64,000 bases of DNA, taken from contig CP049016.1 in assembly GCA_004376055.2 (NCBI GenBank), forward strand, positions 2,852,001 through 2,916,000, in the 5' to 3' direction. Position 1 is the first letter of the stretch. Every line of letters starts with the position of its first letter. The notes under the pieces were generated by a model. That model saw nothing but the letters and a program-made list of their open reading frames with translations. It was not told the origin of the DNA and searched no databases. The position numbers were made by a program, and so were the translations under genes. Origin of the DNA: Nitrospirales bacterium LBB_01. GTDB taxonomy: Bacteria; Nitrospirota; Thermodesulfovibrionia; Thermodesulfovibrionales; Magnetobacteriaceae. This document shows, one piece after another, positions 24,258 to 33,703 of this stretch.

Positions 24258-25457
24258 ATGCAAATAAAGGTAGATAAGGATTTATGCACAAGTTGTGAGA
24301 CCTGTATAGCCTCATGTCCGTATGAAGCAATCGTGCTTCAAGAGGGCAAGGCTTTTGTTAACGAATACTGTCAGATTTGCCGGATTTGCCTCAGTGTCTG
24401 TCCAGAGGGAGCTATAAAAGAAGTCGCTGATGCGCAAGATAGTAAAGACTCGGTTAAAGACATCTCAGCGTATAAAGGGGTCATGGTGTTTGCCGAGCAG
24501 CGTGAGGGAAAGGTCTCTCAAGTTGCGTATGAGCTGCTTTCAGCCGGCCGCCGTCTTGCCGACAAGTTATCGGTTGAATTGTTTGCCGTACTTCTTGGCG
24601 CTCAGGAATCTGAAGCGAATGAACTTATAAAGTGGGGAGCCGATAAGGTATATCTATGCGCTGACAGCGCACTGACAAGTTTTAACGATGAGCCATACAC
24701 CGATATTGTTTCAAAGGTGATAACAGACCATAAACCTGAAATTGTGCTTACTGGGGCTACGGCAATAGGACGCTCTTTTTTCCCGCGTGTTGCAGCGCGT
24801 CTTCACGCAGGACTCACTGCAGACTGCACATCGTTAGAAATTGAGGATGGAGGCCGCAATCTGCTTGCTATAAGACCCGCTTTTGGCGGAAACATCATGG
24901 CAACCATCATGTGCCCTGACACCCGCCCCCAGATGGCCACGGTGCGGCCAAAGGTCATGAAAAAGTGCGCTTGCAGCACCTGTCACACCGGAACGATTGT
25001 TAATATTGACATCCCTGCAAATGGTAAATGCCGAACCAAAGTGCTTGAAACTGCTAAGGATGCCGATTTTTGCTCCATTAACATTCAAGAGGCTGAGGTG
25101 ATTGTTTCAGGCGGCAGAGGGCTTGGCAATCCTAAAGGATTTGAGATGCTCAAAGAGCTTGCCGAATTGGTAAACGGCACACTGGGCGCCTCACGTGCAG
25201 CAGTTGATGAGGGTTGGATTCCATATAATCATCAGGTTGGGCAAACCGGTAAGACAGTCTGCCCTAAGATTTACATTGCCTGCGGCATATCGGGCGCTGT
25301 GCAGCATATGGTCGGGATGCAGTCGTCGGATATCATTATCGCTATAAATAAAAACGCCGAAGCGCCGATTTTTAACATTGCAAACTATGGGATAGTCGGC
25401 GACCTGTATGAAATCGTACCTATGCTGATTAAGCGGATAAAAGAGGAGAGAGGCTAA
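24258..25457 (+). CDS. etfA: electron transfer flavoprotein, alpha subunit with N-terminal ferredoxin domain
   Basis: 399 residues. Residues 1-55 are a two-cluster ferredoxin: CTSCETCIASCP and CQICRICLSVCP. The EtfA N-domain follows (about 70-240), then the FAD-binding C-domain with SGGRGLGNPKGFEML, GASRAAVDEGWIPY, QVGQTGKTV and ACGISGAVQHMVG. The [4Fe-4S] fusion is known in anaerobes and suggests electron exchange with iron-sulfur partners or a bifurcating or menaquinone-linked complex. An extra cysteine cluster, KKCACSTCHTG, sits between the domains, where most EtfA proteins have none. I chose ATG 24258 because GGAGAGG lies 6 bases upstream; its stop overlaps the fabD start by one base. Confidence 0.94.
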   Translation: MQIKVDKDLCTSCETCIASCPYEAIVLQEGKAFVNEYCQICRICLSVCPEGAIKEVADAQDSKDSVKDISAYKGVMVFAEQREGKVSQVAYELLSAGRRLADKLSVELFAVLLGAQESEANELIKWGADKVYLCADSALTSFNDEPYTDIVSKVITDHKPEIVLTGATAIGRSFFPRVAARLHAGLTADCTSLEIEDGGRNLLAIRPAFGGNIMATIMCPDTRPQMATVRPKVMKKCACSTCHTGTIVNIDIPANGKCRTKVLETAKDADFCSINIQEAEVIVSGGRGLGNPKGFEMLKELAELVNGTLGASRAAVDEGWIPYNHQVGQTGKTVCPKIYIACGISGAVQHMVGMQSSDIIIAINKNAEAPIFNIANYGIVGDLYEIVPMLIKRIKEERG

Positions 25458-26389
25458 TGAGAAAGGCAGCCGTTGTGTTTCCCGGTCAGGGGTCTCAAGG
25501 CGTGGGGATGGGGCTTGATTTATTTGAAAAATTTGAAGAGGCAAAAGCCGTTTACAAAGAGGTCTCAACCGCTCTTAATTATGATATGGCACAGTTATGT
25601 TTTAGAGGCCCAAAGGATGAGTTAAATAAAACCTACAGGACACAGCCTGCGCTTCTGACAACAAGCATTGCAGCCTACAGCGTGCTTCTGTCAAAGGGAA
25701 TAAAACCGGAGGTGCTGGCAGGGCATAGTCTTGGCGAGTACTCGGCGCTTGTTGCGGCAGGCGTGCTGACTCTTTCTGATGCAGTTAAACTCACTGAAAT
25801 GCGCGGCCGGTTTATGCAAGAAGCTGTGCCAGAGGGACAGGGGCTAATGGCAGCCATCGTGGGGCTTAACAGAGAGGGTGTGGACAATATCTGTTTAGCC
25901 GTAAAGTCCGGCTATGTAGCGCCGGCTAATTATAACTGCCCGGAACAAACAGTTATAGCAGGAGAGAAGGCAGCGGTAGAGGAGGCGATGATACTTGCCA
26001 AAGACGCCGGTGCAAAGAGAGCCATACCGCTTGCCGTAAGCGTTCCTTCTCACTGTACGCTTATGATGAGCGCTTCGGAAAGATTAAGTAAATACTTTGA
26101 AAGCGTTACATTTAAAAACGCTGAAATCCCTATCGTTAACAATGCTGACGCAATACTCCTTGTTACAGCAGACCAAATAAAGGCATCGCTTATCAGGCAG
26201 CTAAACAGTCCCCTTCTTTGGGAGGATTCAGTGAGAAAGATGGTTGAAACCGGTGTTGAGGTGATTATTGAGGTAGGACCTATAACGGTTCTTTCGGGAT
26301 TAATAAAACGCATTGACTCCACTGTTACACTTTTGAATGTGCAGGATAGCGCCTCATTAGAGAAAACAGTGGCTGCATTAAATAATTAA
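25457..26389 (+). CDS. fabD: malonyl-CoA:ACP transacylase
   Basis: 310 residues, normal FabD length. It loads malonyl groups onto acyl carrier protein in fatty-acid synthesis. VFPGQGSQGVGMG near the N-terminus, the nucleophile serine in GHSLGEYSAL, the Arg of MRGRFMQEAVP and the catalytic His in SVPSHCTLM are all present. The ATG shares its first base with the etfA stop (TAATG), so it is translationally coupled, an unusual partner for fab genes. Confidence 0.95.
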   Translation: MRKAAVVFPGQGSQGVGMGLDLFEKFEEAKAVYKEVSTALNYDMAQLCFRGPKDELNKTYRTQPALLTTSIAAYSVLLSKGIKPEVLAGHSLGEYSALVAAGVLTLSDAVKLTEMRGRFMQEAVPEGQGLMAAIVGLNREGVDNICLAVKSGYVAPANYNCPEQTVIAGEKAAVEEAMILAKDAGAKRAIPLAVSVPSHCTLMMSASERLSKYFESVTFKNAEIPIVNNADAILLVTADQIKASLIRQLNSPLLWEDSVRKMVETGVEVIIEVGPITVLSGLIKRIDSTVTLLNVQDSASLEKTVAALNN

Positions 26390-26401
26390 TATCAATTTTA
26401 G

Positions 26402-27433
<1,032 letters not shown>

Positions 27434-27444
27434 AGAAAAGTTTA

Positions 27445-27495
27445 ATCCGCAGATGACACAGATGAACGCAGATAAGAAAAAATACTAATCTGCAG
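27445..27495. repeat. short GCAGAT-rich repeat
   Basis: Three GAT-containing units, CCGCAGATGACAC, AGATGAACGCAGAT and the opposing AATCTGCAG, form an imperfect inverted repeat after ilvC. Similar CCGCAGATGA strings are dispersed in many genomes. Function here is unknown. Confidence 0.35.
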
Positions 27496-27587
27496 AAAGA
27501 ATCCTTATTCTGTGTTATAGAGAATTATATAGGAGCTCTCTATGCCAAAACGAATGTACATTCTTACAGACTGATGGAGGTGTTTAA

Positions 27588-27773
27588 ATGTATTCTATTA
27601 GGGACTCTGTATTGACGATGATTAGGGATATGCCGGATGACACAACATTAGAGGACATCATGGAGTCTTTGTATGTGAAGCAGAAGATATTGAAGGGTAA
27701 GGAGCAGCTTGACTCCGGTCAATTCTACACTCATGAAGAGGCTAATGAATTGATGGGAAAATGGCTAAAATAA
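27588..27773 (+). CDS. antitoxin-like protein of a RelBE/ParDE module
   Basis: 61 residues. An N-terminal strand-helix with TLEDIMESLYVKQKILKGKEQLDSG and a C-terminal tail YTHEEANELMGKWLK resemble small antitoxins whose tail wraps the toxin. A good ribosome site (GATGGAGGTG) precedes ATG 27588. The next frame, a ParE/RelE-type toxin, starts inside its last 13 bases, the standard overlap of such modules. The toxin is dead, so the antitoxin is an orphan that could still neutralise a homologue elsewhere. Confidence 0.75.
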   Translation: MYSIRDSVLTMIRDMPDDTTLEDIMESLYVKQKILKGKEQLDSGQFYTHEEANELMGKWLK

Positions 27774-27870
27774 AATGGTCTAAAGATTCGCTTGTTGACC
27801 TGAAATAAATATGCAGCTTCATTGCGTTTGACTCACCTTTTTATGCTGATACCGAGTTGCGTTCAAAGAT
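27761..27870 (+). pseudogene. ParE/RelE-family toxin remnant
   Basis: From ATG 27761 the sequence reads MAKIKWSKDSLVDLK, then a TAA at codon 16, then ICSFIAFDSPFYADT, the conserved N-terminal third of ParE-type toxins. After that it runs into the repeat-rich stretch with GAGTTGCGTTCAAAG. The catalytic or gyrase-binding C-terminus is missing. It overlaps the antitoxin gene by 13 bases. Confidence 0.75.
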
Positions 27871-28068
27871 AAAACTAAATATCATAGTAAAAAGAGGAGA
27901 TTGCCACACCCCCTTCGGGGGTTCGCAATGACGGCGGGGGGCTATTACTTTTTTTATTCGTCATTACGAGGAGCGTTAGCGACGTAGTAATCTCATCTTT
28001 ATTCTCTTACTTTTTTGACAGCTACTTGGTATTAGAAGTTATACTGAGTTGCGTTCAAAGGCATAAAT
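27855..28068. repeat. direct repeat GAGTTGCGTTCAAAG bracketing a palindromic insert
   Basis: GAGTTGCGTTCAAAG occurs near 27858-27872 and again near 28046-28060, each followed by a TAAA-rich stretch. Between them lies the GAGATTGC-type palindromic element. The related string AGCT(A/G)CTTGGTATTA appears near 28020 and 28203. These are dispersed genome repeats that appear to have truncated the toxin gene. Confidence 0.55.
27897..27997. repeat. GAGATTGC...GCAATGAC type palindromic element
   Basis: Left arm GAGATTGCCACA plus a CCCCCTTCGGGGG hairpin and GCAATGACG; right arm CGTCATTACGAGGAGC to GTAATCTCATC. The outer ends GAGATT/AATCTC are inverted. Similar paired arms are common dispersed repeats in many environmental bacteria. 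No coding potential. Confidence 0.6.
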
Positions 28069-28070
28069 AA

Positions 28071-28176
28071 AAAAATGGATTCCTGCCTTCGCAGGAATGA
28101 CAGAGAGAGGGCGTCATAGGGGAATCCCCTTTAGGGGAGGTCATTCCCGCCTACGAGCGGGAATCCAGTCCTTTTT
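28071..28176. repeat. ATTCC-type paired-hairpin element (copy 1), possible bidirectional terminator
   Basis: Hairpin ATTCCTGC/GCAGGAAT (28079-28098) and hairpin ATTCCCGC/GCGGGAAT (28143-28164) point at each other and are bordered by A and T runs. A 21-nt GGGG mini-palindrome (28118-28138) sits between. It lies between the converging antitoxin module and mltD, a place where termination from both sides is expected. Confidence 0.7.
28118..28138 (+). repeat. 21-nt GGGG-CCCC-GGGG mini-palindrome nested in copy 1
   Basis: A-GGGG-AAT-CCCC-TTTA-GGGG-A, identical to the one at 48928-48948. Copy 2 of the host element (40890-40982) has no such insert. Confidence 0.7.
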
Positions 28177-28230
28177 CTCCACTAGTAGATTACCTTTTTG
28201 GAAGCTGCTTGGTATTACAGAGTGAACACA

Positions 28231-29721
28231 TCACGTCGCAGCAGGAATTTTAAGCACCTGACCGGATTTTATGCTTTCAGGGTTTTTCAGATCGTTTATT
28301 TTCATAATATCACATAGCGGAACGTTATAAAGTCGGGAGATTGAATAAAGAGTCTGCCCCTTTTGTATAACGTGTTCTTTATAAGCTGTTGACTGAGTGA
28401 CTTTTACCGGAGTTTCGGTAACATTTTTCAGTGCAGTTAGGTCAACATCGTTGGGATTCTTATCGGCTGTTTGAGAGTCGGTGTCAAGTGCTGAGAATAT
28501 GTGTTCTTTAGTGCCTTGTGGAATTTTCAGTGTATAGTTTTTTGGGAGAGCGATTTTTGAGACAAGCACAGGACTTAACAATTCAGGGTTAAGTCTCTGA
28601 ATATCACCGACTGTGACAGGGGTGCCTGCTATCAGACGACCAAGTTTAACGGATTTCGTAATTTTTACAGTGTCAAAATTTTCCGGATACTGAAAAACAA
28701 TATCGCTGAAGTATTTGTCATACTCATCAAGTATCTCTAAAACGGCAAGGAGTTCTGTATAAAAATTCCTTGATGCAAAACCAAAAGCAGGGCCGTCATA
28801 GTTATCCACTATGTAGCAGATATCCATGGTAGCCGTACTCTGCACAGCCCGCTGCATTCCATAACAGCCGTGATTGTATGCAGTGATGGCAAGCGGCCAT
28901 GAGTGCAATTGTGAGTAATTGAATGCAAGAAGTTTTGTAGCAGCAGTCGTTGATTTTATTGGATCAAGCCTCTCATCTACTGCCTTATTAATATTAATAT
29001 ACTTTTTAGCCGTATATCTGGTAAATTGCCAAAGCCCCGCCGCCTTTGCCCACGAATACGCATTTATGTCAAAAGCCGACTCCACAAATGGAAGACGCGT
29101 CAGCTCAAGCGGTAACCCCTTATCGGCAAATACATCCTCTATTTTTTTAAGGTATAATGTGCTTCGGCTTAGCGCTTTTTTAAAACGGTCGCTTTGCCCC
29201 ACCTGAATCCTGAGGCGCTCTGCTGCATCTTTGTAACCACTCCTTATACCGTTACTATATAGCAAATCATAGACGCGTTTGTCCTCACCGGTAAGCCTTT
29301 CCAATTCCCCTTGTGAAAGAGTATCCAGCCTTTCCAGTATATCCTTGTATTTTCTTAAAATAGGAGATACGGCAAATGCTCTCATTTTTTTGTCTTTACT
29401 CTCATTTTCAGTTAATTCTATAGTTTCATATATAACACCCATTGCCCTTTTGTCGTGAATAACACACTGGCGATTATTTATACCGGTAAATATCTTTTTC
29501 CAGAAATCAACCTGATGGCGAAGTTCTGGTGGCGTCTGAAATTGAGATGATCGTGGCAGTTTGAAAATGTTTCCTGTGCCGCTCATTTTATTTTCAGATG
29601 GCGTCGTGTCAGATGACCCTTGCCGCAAATACAGCTCATCTGCCTCACAATAGCTCTGTGTTGAAATTAAAATTGATGAAAAAATCATTATAAAATAAAT
29701 CATCTCTGCCGGTTTTTTCAT
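28231..29721 (-). CDS. mltD: membrane-bound lytic murein transglycosylase with LysM domains
   Basis: 496 residues. The first 25 form a signal peptide (MIYFIMIFSSILISTQSYC, lipoprotein-like Cys possible). The SLT domain (about 200-330) has the catalytic Glu in LPFVESAFDINAYSWAKAAG, then GLWQFTRYTAKKY and AITAYNHGCYGMQRAV. Two LysM-type regions follow; the last, QKGQTLYSISRLYNVPLCDI, is clear. It cleaves peptidoglycan glycan strands in the periplasm. It is the last gene of the flagellar cluster, overlapping the methyltransferase by 4 bases, so it may open the wall for flagellar assembly as well as serve turnover. Confidence 0.92.
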   Translation of the reverse strand: MKKPAEMIYFIMIFSSILISTQSYCEADELYLRQGSSDTTPSENKMSGTGNIFKLPRSSQFQTPPELRHQVDFWKKIFTGINNRQCVIHDKRAMGVIYETIELTENESKDKKMRAFAVSPILRKYKDILERLDTLSQGELERLTGEDKRVYDLLYSNGIRSGYKDAAERLRIQVGQSDRFKKALSRSTLYLKKIEDVFADKGLPLELTRLPFVESAFDINAYSWAKAAGLWQFTRYTAKKYININKAVDERLDPIKSTTAATKLLAFNYSQLHSWPLAITAYNHGCYGMQRAVQSTATMDICYIVDNYDGPAFGFASRNFYTELLAVLEILDEYDKYFSDIVFQYPENFDTVKITKSVKLGRLIAGTPVTVGDIQRLNPELLSPVLVSKIALPKNYTLKIPQGTKEHIFSALDTDSQTADKNPNDVDLTALKNVTETPVKVTQSTAYKEHVIQKGQTLYSISRLYNVPLCDIMKINDLKNPESIKSGQVLKIPAAT

Positions 29722-30779
29722 TTTCGGATATCACCTCTCTCTAAAATTATGATAATTTCGCCATTACTGGCAGTTACTGTGAGTACTTCAAAATCATATA
29801 TTGATAACGTCTTGTACGATGTAAGCATCTGTAAAATCTCCACTGGACTCCACACATGGAAGTGGATACTATAGCTCTTTGACATAAGTTCAGATGTCCA
29901 ACGATTTATATATTTCTCTTTTTTAAAGCTATCAATATTAGTAAGCCAATCGCAATAGCTTGATTCCTCCCTGCAGTGTGCATTCCAATGCTCATACATT
30001 ACAACATGCTCTGCCCAGTCTCTATAGTGTGCGTCTCTGCTTGTTTCAGTCCCCTCAGTATAATCCATGAGAAGATGTTTAAAGCTAGTGGTTTGGCGGT
30101 CTTTGTCAAATGTGTAACGCATATCAGGCACGGCAAGATACAAAATACCCTTAAGTTTTAAAACTCGCAGCATGTTGTTTAATGCCTCTATTACATTTTC
30201 GCAGTGCTCAAGAAAATGGTTTGCGATTACAAAGTCCTGTGATGAGTCCGCAATTGTTGCAAGTTTCTCTCCATTGTCAACTATGTCAACATTAAGGAAT
30301 GTGTCAATGTCGGAATAATGTTCTTTGAGTTGTTCATTAGGAGTCCTGTCAACGTAGGATACTTTTGCAGCAGAGGAGACTTTAAGGGGTTTATTCAACG
30401 CCCCTATCTCTATACCATCGCCACATATGTACAATGCAGAGTATAATTGTCTTATTTCAAGATAGTTCTTTTGCAGGCAAATTTGAACTGCTTCTATAAA
30501 AGACAGTGCCCCAGTGTCTATTGTTGCACTTAAAACATCTTCTGCTTTAAGAACACCGCTGTTTATAATTTCCTTAACTATATTAACTCTGTCAGCATAA
30601 GAACAAATAATTTTCTTTAACTCATCAATGCCTATTAACTCTTCTCTGATGGCTAAGTCAATAAACTCACCTTTAACAAATATTCTATGTTTAAAAAAAA
30701 CTTTTAAAACATTAATAAATAGTGTTGTGATATATTTTCTAATTTTCCTGGCAGCAGGTTTTACTACAGTATTTATCAC
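29718..30779 (-). CDS. SAM-dependent methyltransferase-domain protein in the flagellar cluster
   Basis: 353 residues. The N-terminal 120 residues are helical and unassigned (VFFKHRIFVKGEF, repeated EV/ES helices). A class I methyltransferase core begins near 125 with GDGIEIGALNKPLKV, an acidic residue after beta2 (YVDRTP), VIANHFLEHCENV and LRVLKLKGILYLAVPD. It sits 18 bases after fliA and overlaps mltD by 4 bases, so it is co-transcribed. It may modify a glycan or a flagellar protein; substrate unknown. The similar LEH...GGxLxxxVPD layout is common in glycan-biosynthesis methyltransferases. Confidence 0.8.
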   Translation of the reverse strand: MINTVVKPAARKIRKYITTLFINVLKVFFKHRIFVKGEFIDLAIREELIGIDELKKIICSYADRVNIVKEIINSGVLKAEDVLSATIDTGALSFIEAVQICLQKNYLEIRQLYSALYICGDGIEIGALNKPLKVSSAAKVSYVDRTPNEQLKEHYSDIDTFLNVDIVDNGEKLATIADSSQDFVIANHFLEHCENVIEALNNMLRVLKLKGILYLAVPDMRYTFDKDRQTTSFKHLLMDYTEGTETSRDAHYRDWAEHVVMYEHWNAHCREESSYCDWLTNIDSFKKEKYINRWTSELMSKSYSIHFHVWSPVEILQMLTSYKTLSIYDFEVLTVTASNGEIIIILERGDIRK

Positions 30780-30797
30780 AAAAATTCCTTTGTCAGA

Positions 30798-31541
30798 CTA
30801 CCGGAGTCGTTCAGTGCCTAATTTGGATTTAAGTCTAAGGACCGCCTGAGAGTGAAGCTGGCAAACTCGTCCCTCTGAAAGACTCAACACTTTCCCAATT
30901 TCTTTCATTGTTAACTCATCCCAGTAGTACAGTGAAAGCACAAGTTTTTCCTTATCAGGCAGGGATGCAATATGTCCGGCAAGAATCCTTTTCTGGGATT
31001 CATCGACAAGTTTAGTAAGCACATCGCGGCCTGAAATATCCGGTATGTTTTCCATGACATTCATTTCCTCGCCGTCAGAGGTCTTAGAGCTAAAGTCCTC
31101 AAAGCGGAGAGTTATTACTGAGTTTGCATCTTTCAATATCTTATAGTAGTCATCTACACTAATATTTAACTCATTAGCGATTTCCACGTCCTCAGGAGCC
31201 CTGCCCAGCATTTTTTCCAGTTTGGAGTGAACGGCTTTCAACTCGTTAACTTTTTCCTTAAGAGAGCGCGGCGCTGTGTCAAATGTACGAATCTCATCCA
31301 GCATAGCACCCTTTATCCTGAACTCAGCAAAGGTCTTTAGCTTGGCTCTGTTAGCGTCGTAATTATCAATAGAGTCAAGCAAACCCATAACACCTACGCT
31401 TATAAGGTCATCAGTTGTCAACTGAGGCGGCATACGGCTTGACAATCTGTAAGCCGTGTACTTTATAAAGGAGAGAAACTCCTTTATAATCTCTTCTTTC
31501 TGTTCGTCGCTCAGTTCTGATTTATACTTTTTCACATTCAC
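30798..31541 (-). CDS. fliA: flagellar sigma factor FliA (sigma-28)
   Basis: 247 residues, FliA length. Region 2 reads YTAYRLSSRMPPQLTTDDLISVGVMGLLDSID split by conserved residues; region 3 has RAPEDVEIANELNISVDDY; region 4 ends with LTMKEIGKVLSLSEGRVCQLHSQ, a helix-turn-helix for the -35 element. It directs RNA polymerase to late flagellar promoters, normally held by FlgM. It lies 9 bases after flhG in the export-gene operon. No FlgM gene is in view. Confidence 0.95.
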   Translation of the reverse strand: MNVKKYKSELSDEQKEEIIKEFLSFIKYTAYRLSSRMPPQLTTDDLISVGVMGLLDSIDNYDANRAKLKTFAEFRIKGAMLDEIRTFDTAPRSLKEKVNELKAVHSKLEKMLGRAPEDVEIANELNISVDDYYKILKDANSVITLRFEDFSSKTSDGEEMNVMENIPDISGRDVLTKLVDESQKRILAGHIASLPDKEKLVLSLYYWDELTMKEIGKVLSLSEGRVCQLHSQAVLRLKSKLGTERLR

Positions 31542-31550
31542 AGTCTCATA

Positions 31551-32393
31551 TTATACATTTTCACCAGAGGTAGCGGAAAGTAGATTGCCAATAAAAAACT
31601 GAAGCGATCCCTTCACTCTGTGTTTGGTTCTGCTCATCAGTTTATAAGCCAGGTCGGTGACCTTTTTAGAGGCTTTACCGTTAGGATTTACCTCTATAAA
31701 GGCTCTTTGCTGCCTCACAGCTGCCGGTACGGCTGCATCGTATGGGATATATCCTAAGTAATCAAGGGAAACATTTAAAAACTTATCAGCCGCCGTAGCA
31801 AGTCGTTTAAATACCTCCCTGCCCTCATCTTCTCCTCTAACATTGTTTACCAACACGCTGAACTCCTTTTCCTGATACCGGGTGTAGAGTACTTTCATAA
31901 GCGCATACGCATCAGTCATAGCCGTTGGCTCCGGTGTTGCCAAAATTATGATTTCCTGCGCCGCTATACAAAAAAACGCCACATTTTCCGATATTCCAGC
32001 AGCCGTGTCAATCAGCATTACATCAATGTTACTGTTAAAACTCTCAAATTCGTCAAGCAGCCTTAGTCTCTGAAACTCATCTAATACGGTTAGCTCTTGA
32101 ACTCCTGATGAGGCAGGGAGAATCTTTATTCCGTGAGGCCCCTCCACTATTATATCAGAGAGTGACATCTCACCGTTTAGCACATTTTGCATATTGTACT
32201 TTGGTGCAAGGTGTAAAAGCACATCTATATTGCTTAGTCCTAAATCGGCATCAAGAATAAGCACCTCATGACCCAGTTTTTTCATAGCTATTGCCAGATT
32301 TGCCACAATGTTAGTCTTTCCCACACCGCCCTTTCCGCTTGCCATAGCTATCGTACGGATGTGTTTCTCTCTGCCGCCACTGCCTCTTAACAT
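31551..32393 (-). CDS. flhG: flagellar number regulator FlhG (MinD-like ATPase)
   Basis: 280 residues. The deviant Walker A SGKGGVGKTNIVANLAI lies near residue 20; the ILDADLGLSNIDVLL and MLIDTAAGISENV stretches are MinD/ParA-type switch motifs. FlhG limits flagellar number by acting on FlhF. The stop-start overlap with flhF (7 bases) indicates coupling. A C-terminal amphipathic helix typical of MinD-like proteins is plausible but not certain. Confidence 0.93.
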   Translation of the reverse strand: MLRGSGGREKHIRTIAMASGKGGVGKTNIVANLAIAMKKLGHEVLILDADLGLSNIDVLLHLAPKYNMQNVLNGEMSLSDIIVEGPHGIKILPASSGVQELTVLDEFQRLRLLDEFESFNSNIDVMLIDTAAGISENVAFFCIAAQEIIILATPEPTAMTDAYALMKVLYTRYQEKEFSVLVNNVRGEDEGREVFKRLATAADKFLNVSLDYLGYIPYDAAVPAAVRQQRAFIEVNPNGKASKKVTDLAYKLMSRTKHRVKGSLQFFIGNLLSATSGENV

Positions 32394-33703
32394 TTATAAA
32401 ACTCCTTTTTCAGTACCAAATCAGCTATCCTTTCCATCCCTGCAAACTCTATATCATCCGGCACCTTCTGCCCTGTAGTGATATAGGCTATCGGCTTTTG
32501 ATACGTTAGCGCCATGTTATACACCGAGCCGTAACGCACCGCCTCATCCACCTTCGTGTAACCAAGATAGTTTATCGGTAAGCGTCTGTAGTAACGGTAC
32601 GCCTCAGTCATAAACTCATCGTCACTGTTGGCGCTCATCAAAAGATGCACCTCTATTGGTAAATCAGACAAGCATATCTCTGCCATGTCATCCATATACG
32701 CCTCATCCATCGGGCTCCGTCCTGTCGTGTCTATGTATATTATGTCTTTCGTTTCTGCAAATCTGAGCAGTGTGTTTTTTAGCTCCACAGGAGTTGAAGC
32801 CACAGCAAGCGGTATTCCCATAATACGGGCATATATCCGCACTTGCTCAACTGCGCCTATCCGGTACGTGTCAAGATTGATTATGGCTGTCCTTTTGCCC
32901 TCTCTAATTGAGTTTGCCGCAAGCTTGGCGATTGTCGTTGTCTTACCAACGCCTGTTGGGCCTATCAGCATTATTGCCTTCCTGTCTGTGTGTTTCTCTT
33001 TTACTTTTATGTTAGACATGAGCAAGGAGGGAATATCTTGCACATCGTTAGCCTTTTCGCATAAAAGTATTGCATACTCCTCACGTATTGCTCTTTCTTT
33101 CAGATAATAGAGGAGCATTCTTTTCTTTGGCGGCAGGGACATTTCAAACCCCAGGTTTTTCATATCCTCTATGCTGTCCCTTAGATACTCAATTTCACTT
33201 TGTACCTTAACTGTCATTTTATTAAGAAAATGCTCTAACTCCCTCCGTGTAAAAGCCGGCTCGGTTATGTGGTTTACCGGCTCAGGTGCAATTTCAACAG
33301 GTTTGTGAGCTGCGGCTCTTATATCGGCAGCCGCTGTCTTTTCAGCCCGCTCAACAACCGGCGCAACAGCAGTCTCTATTACATCTTGAGCCGATTCCTG
33401 CCTCTGATTAACCTTACCTCTTGAACTTTTATCCTTTGCGGCCTTTGCCGGTTGTGCGGCACTCTCTTTGCTTAAATTCCGTATTTTTTCCAGAATATTA
33501 AGATCATTTTTCAGTCTTACTGCCCGTGTGTCGTAAGTTCCAGCCCTAGGAGAGTCATAGTCAACAGCGGCAGTTACCTCCACACAGGGATGTGCCCCCT
33601 TAAGTTCCTCTGTTGAGAGAATTATAGCGTCCTCACTTAATTCCTTCTTTACCATAGAAAGCGCCTCAGCAAATGTTTTTGCCTGAAATTTTTTAATCTT
33701 CAT
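32387..33703 (-). CDS. flhF: flagellar placement GTPase FlhF
   Basis: 438 residues. The N-terminal B domain starts MKIKKFQAKTFAEALSMVK, followed by a low-complexity linker rich in Ala/Lys/Glu (about 95-165). The SRP-type NG domain has P-loop LIGPTGVGKTTTIAKLAA, DTYRIGAVEQ, IDTTGRSPMD and the TKVDEAVRYG base-recognition motif. It marks the site of flagellar assembly, usually the pole. It overlaps flhA by 11 bases and flhG by 7. Confidence 0.95.
   Translation of the reverse strand: MKIKKFQAKTFAEALSMVKKELSEDAIILSTEELKGAHPCVEVTAAVDYDSPRAGTYDTRAVRLKNDLNILEKIRNLSKESAAQPAKAAKDKSSRGKVNQRQESAQDVIETAVAPVVERAEKTAAADIRAAAHKPVEIAPEPVNHITEPAFTRRELEHFLNKMTVKVQSEIEYLRDSIEDMKNLGFEMSLPPKKRMLLYYLKERAIREEYAILLCEKANDVQDIPSLLMSNIKVKEKHTDRKAIMLIGPTGVGKTTTIAKLAANSIREGKRTAIINLDTYRIGAVEQVRIYARIMGIPLAVASTPVELKNTLLRFAETKDIIYIDTTGRSPMDEAYMDDMAEICLSDLPIEVHLLMSANSDDEFMTEAYRYYRRLPINYLGYTKVDEAVRYGSVYNMALTYQKPIAYITTGQKVPDDIEFAGMERIADLVLKKEFYKC

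Noticed and set aside
27897-28176. Possible CRISPR array
   Set aside because: Repeats are palindromic, unequal in spacing and nested; no regular spacer-repeat order and no cas genes in the window.
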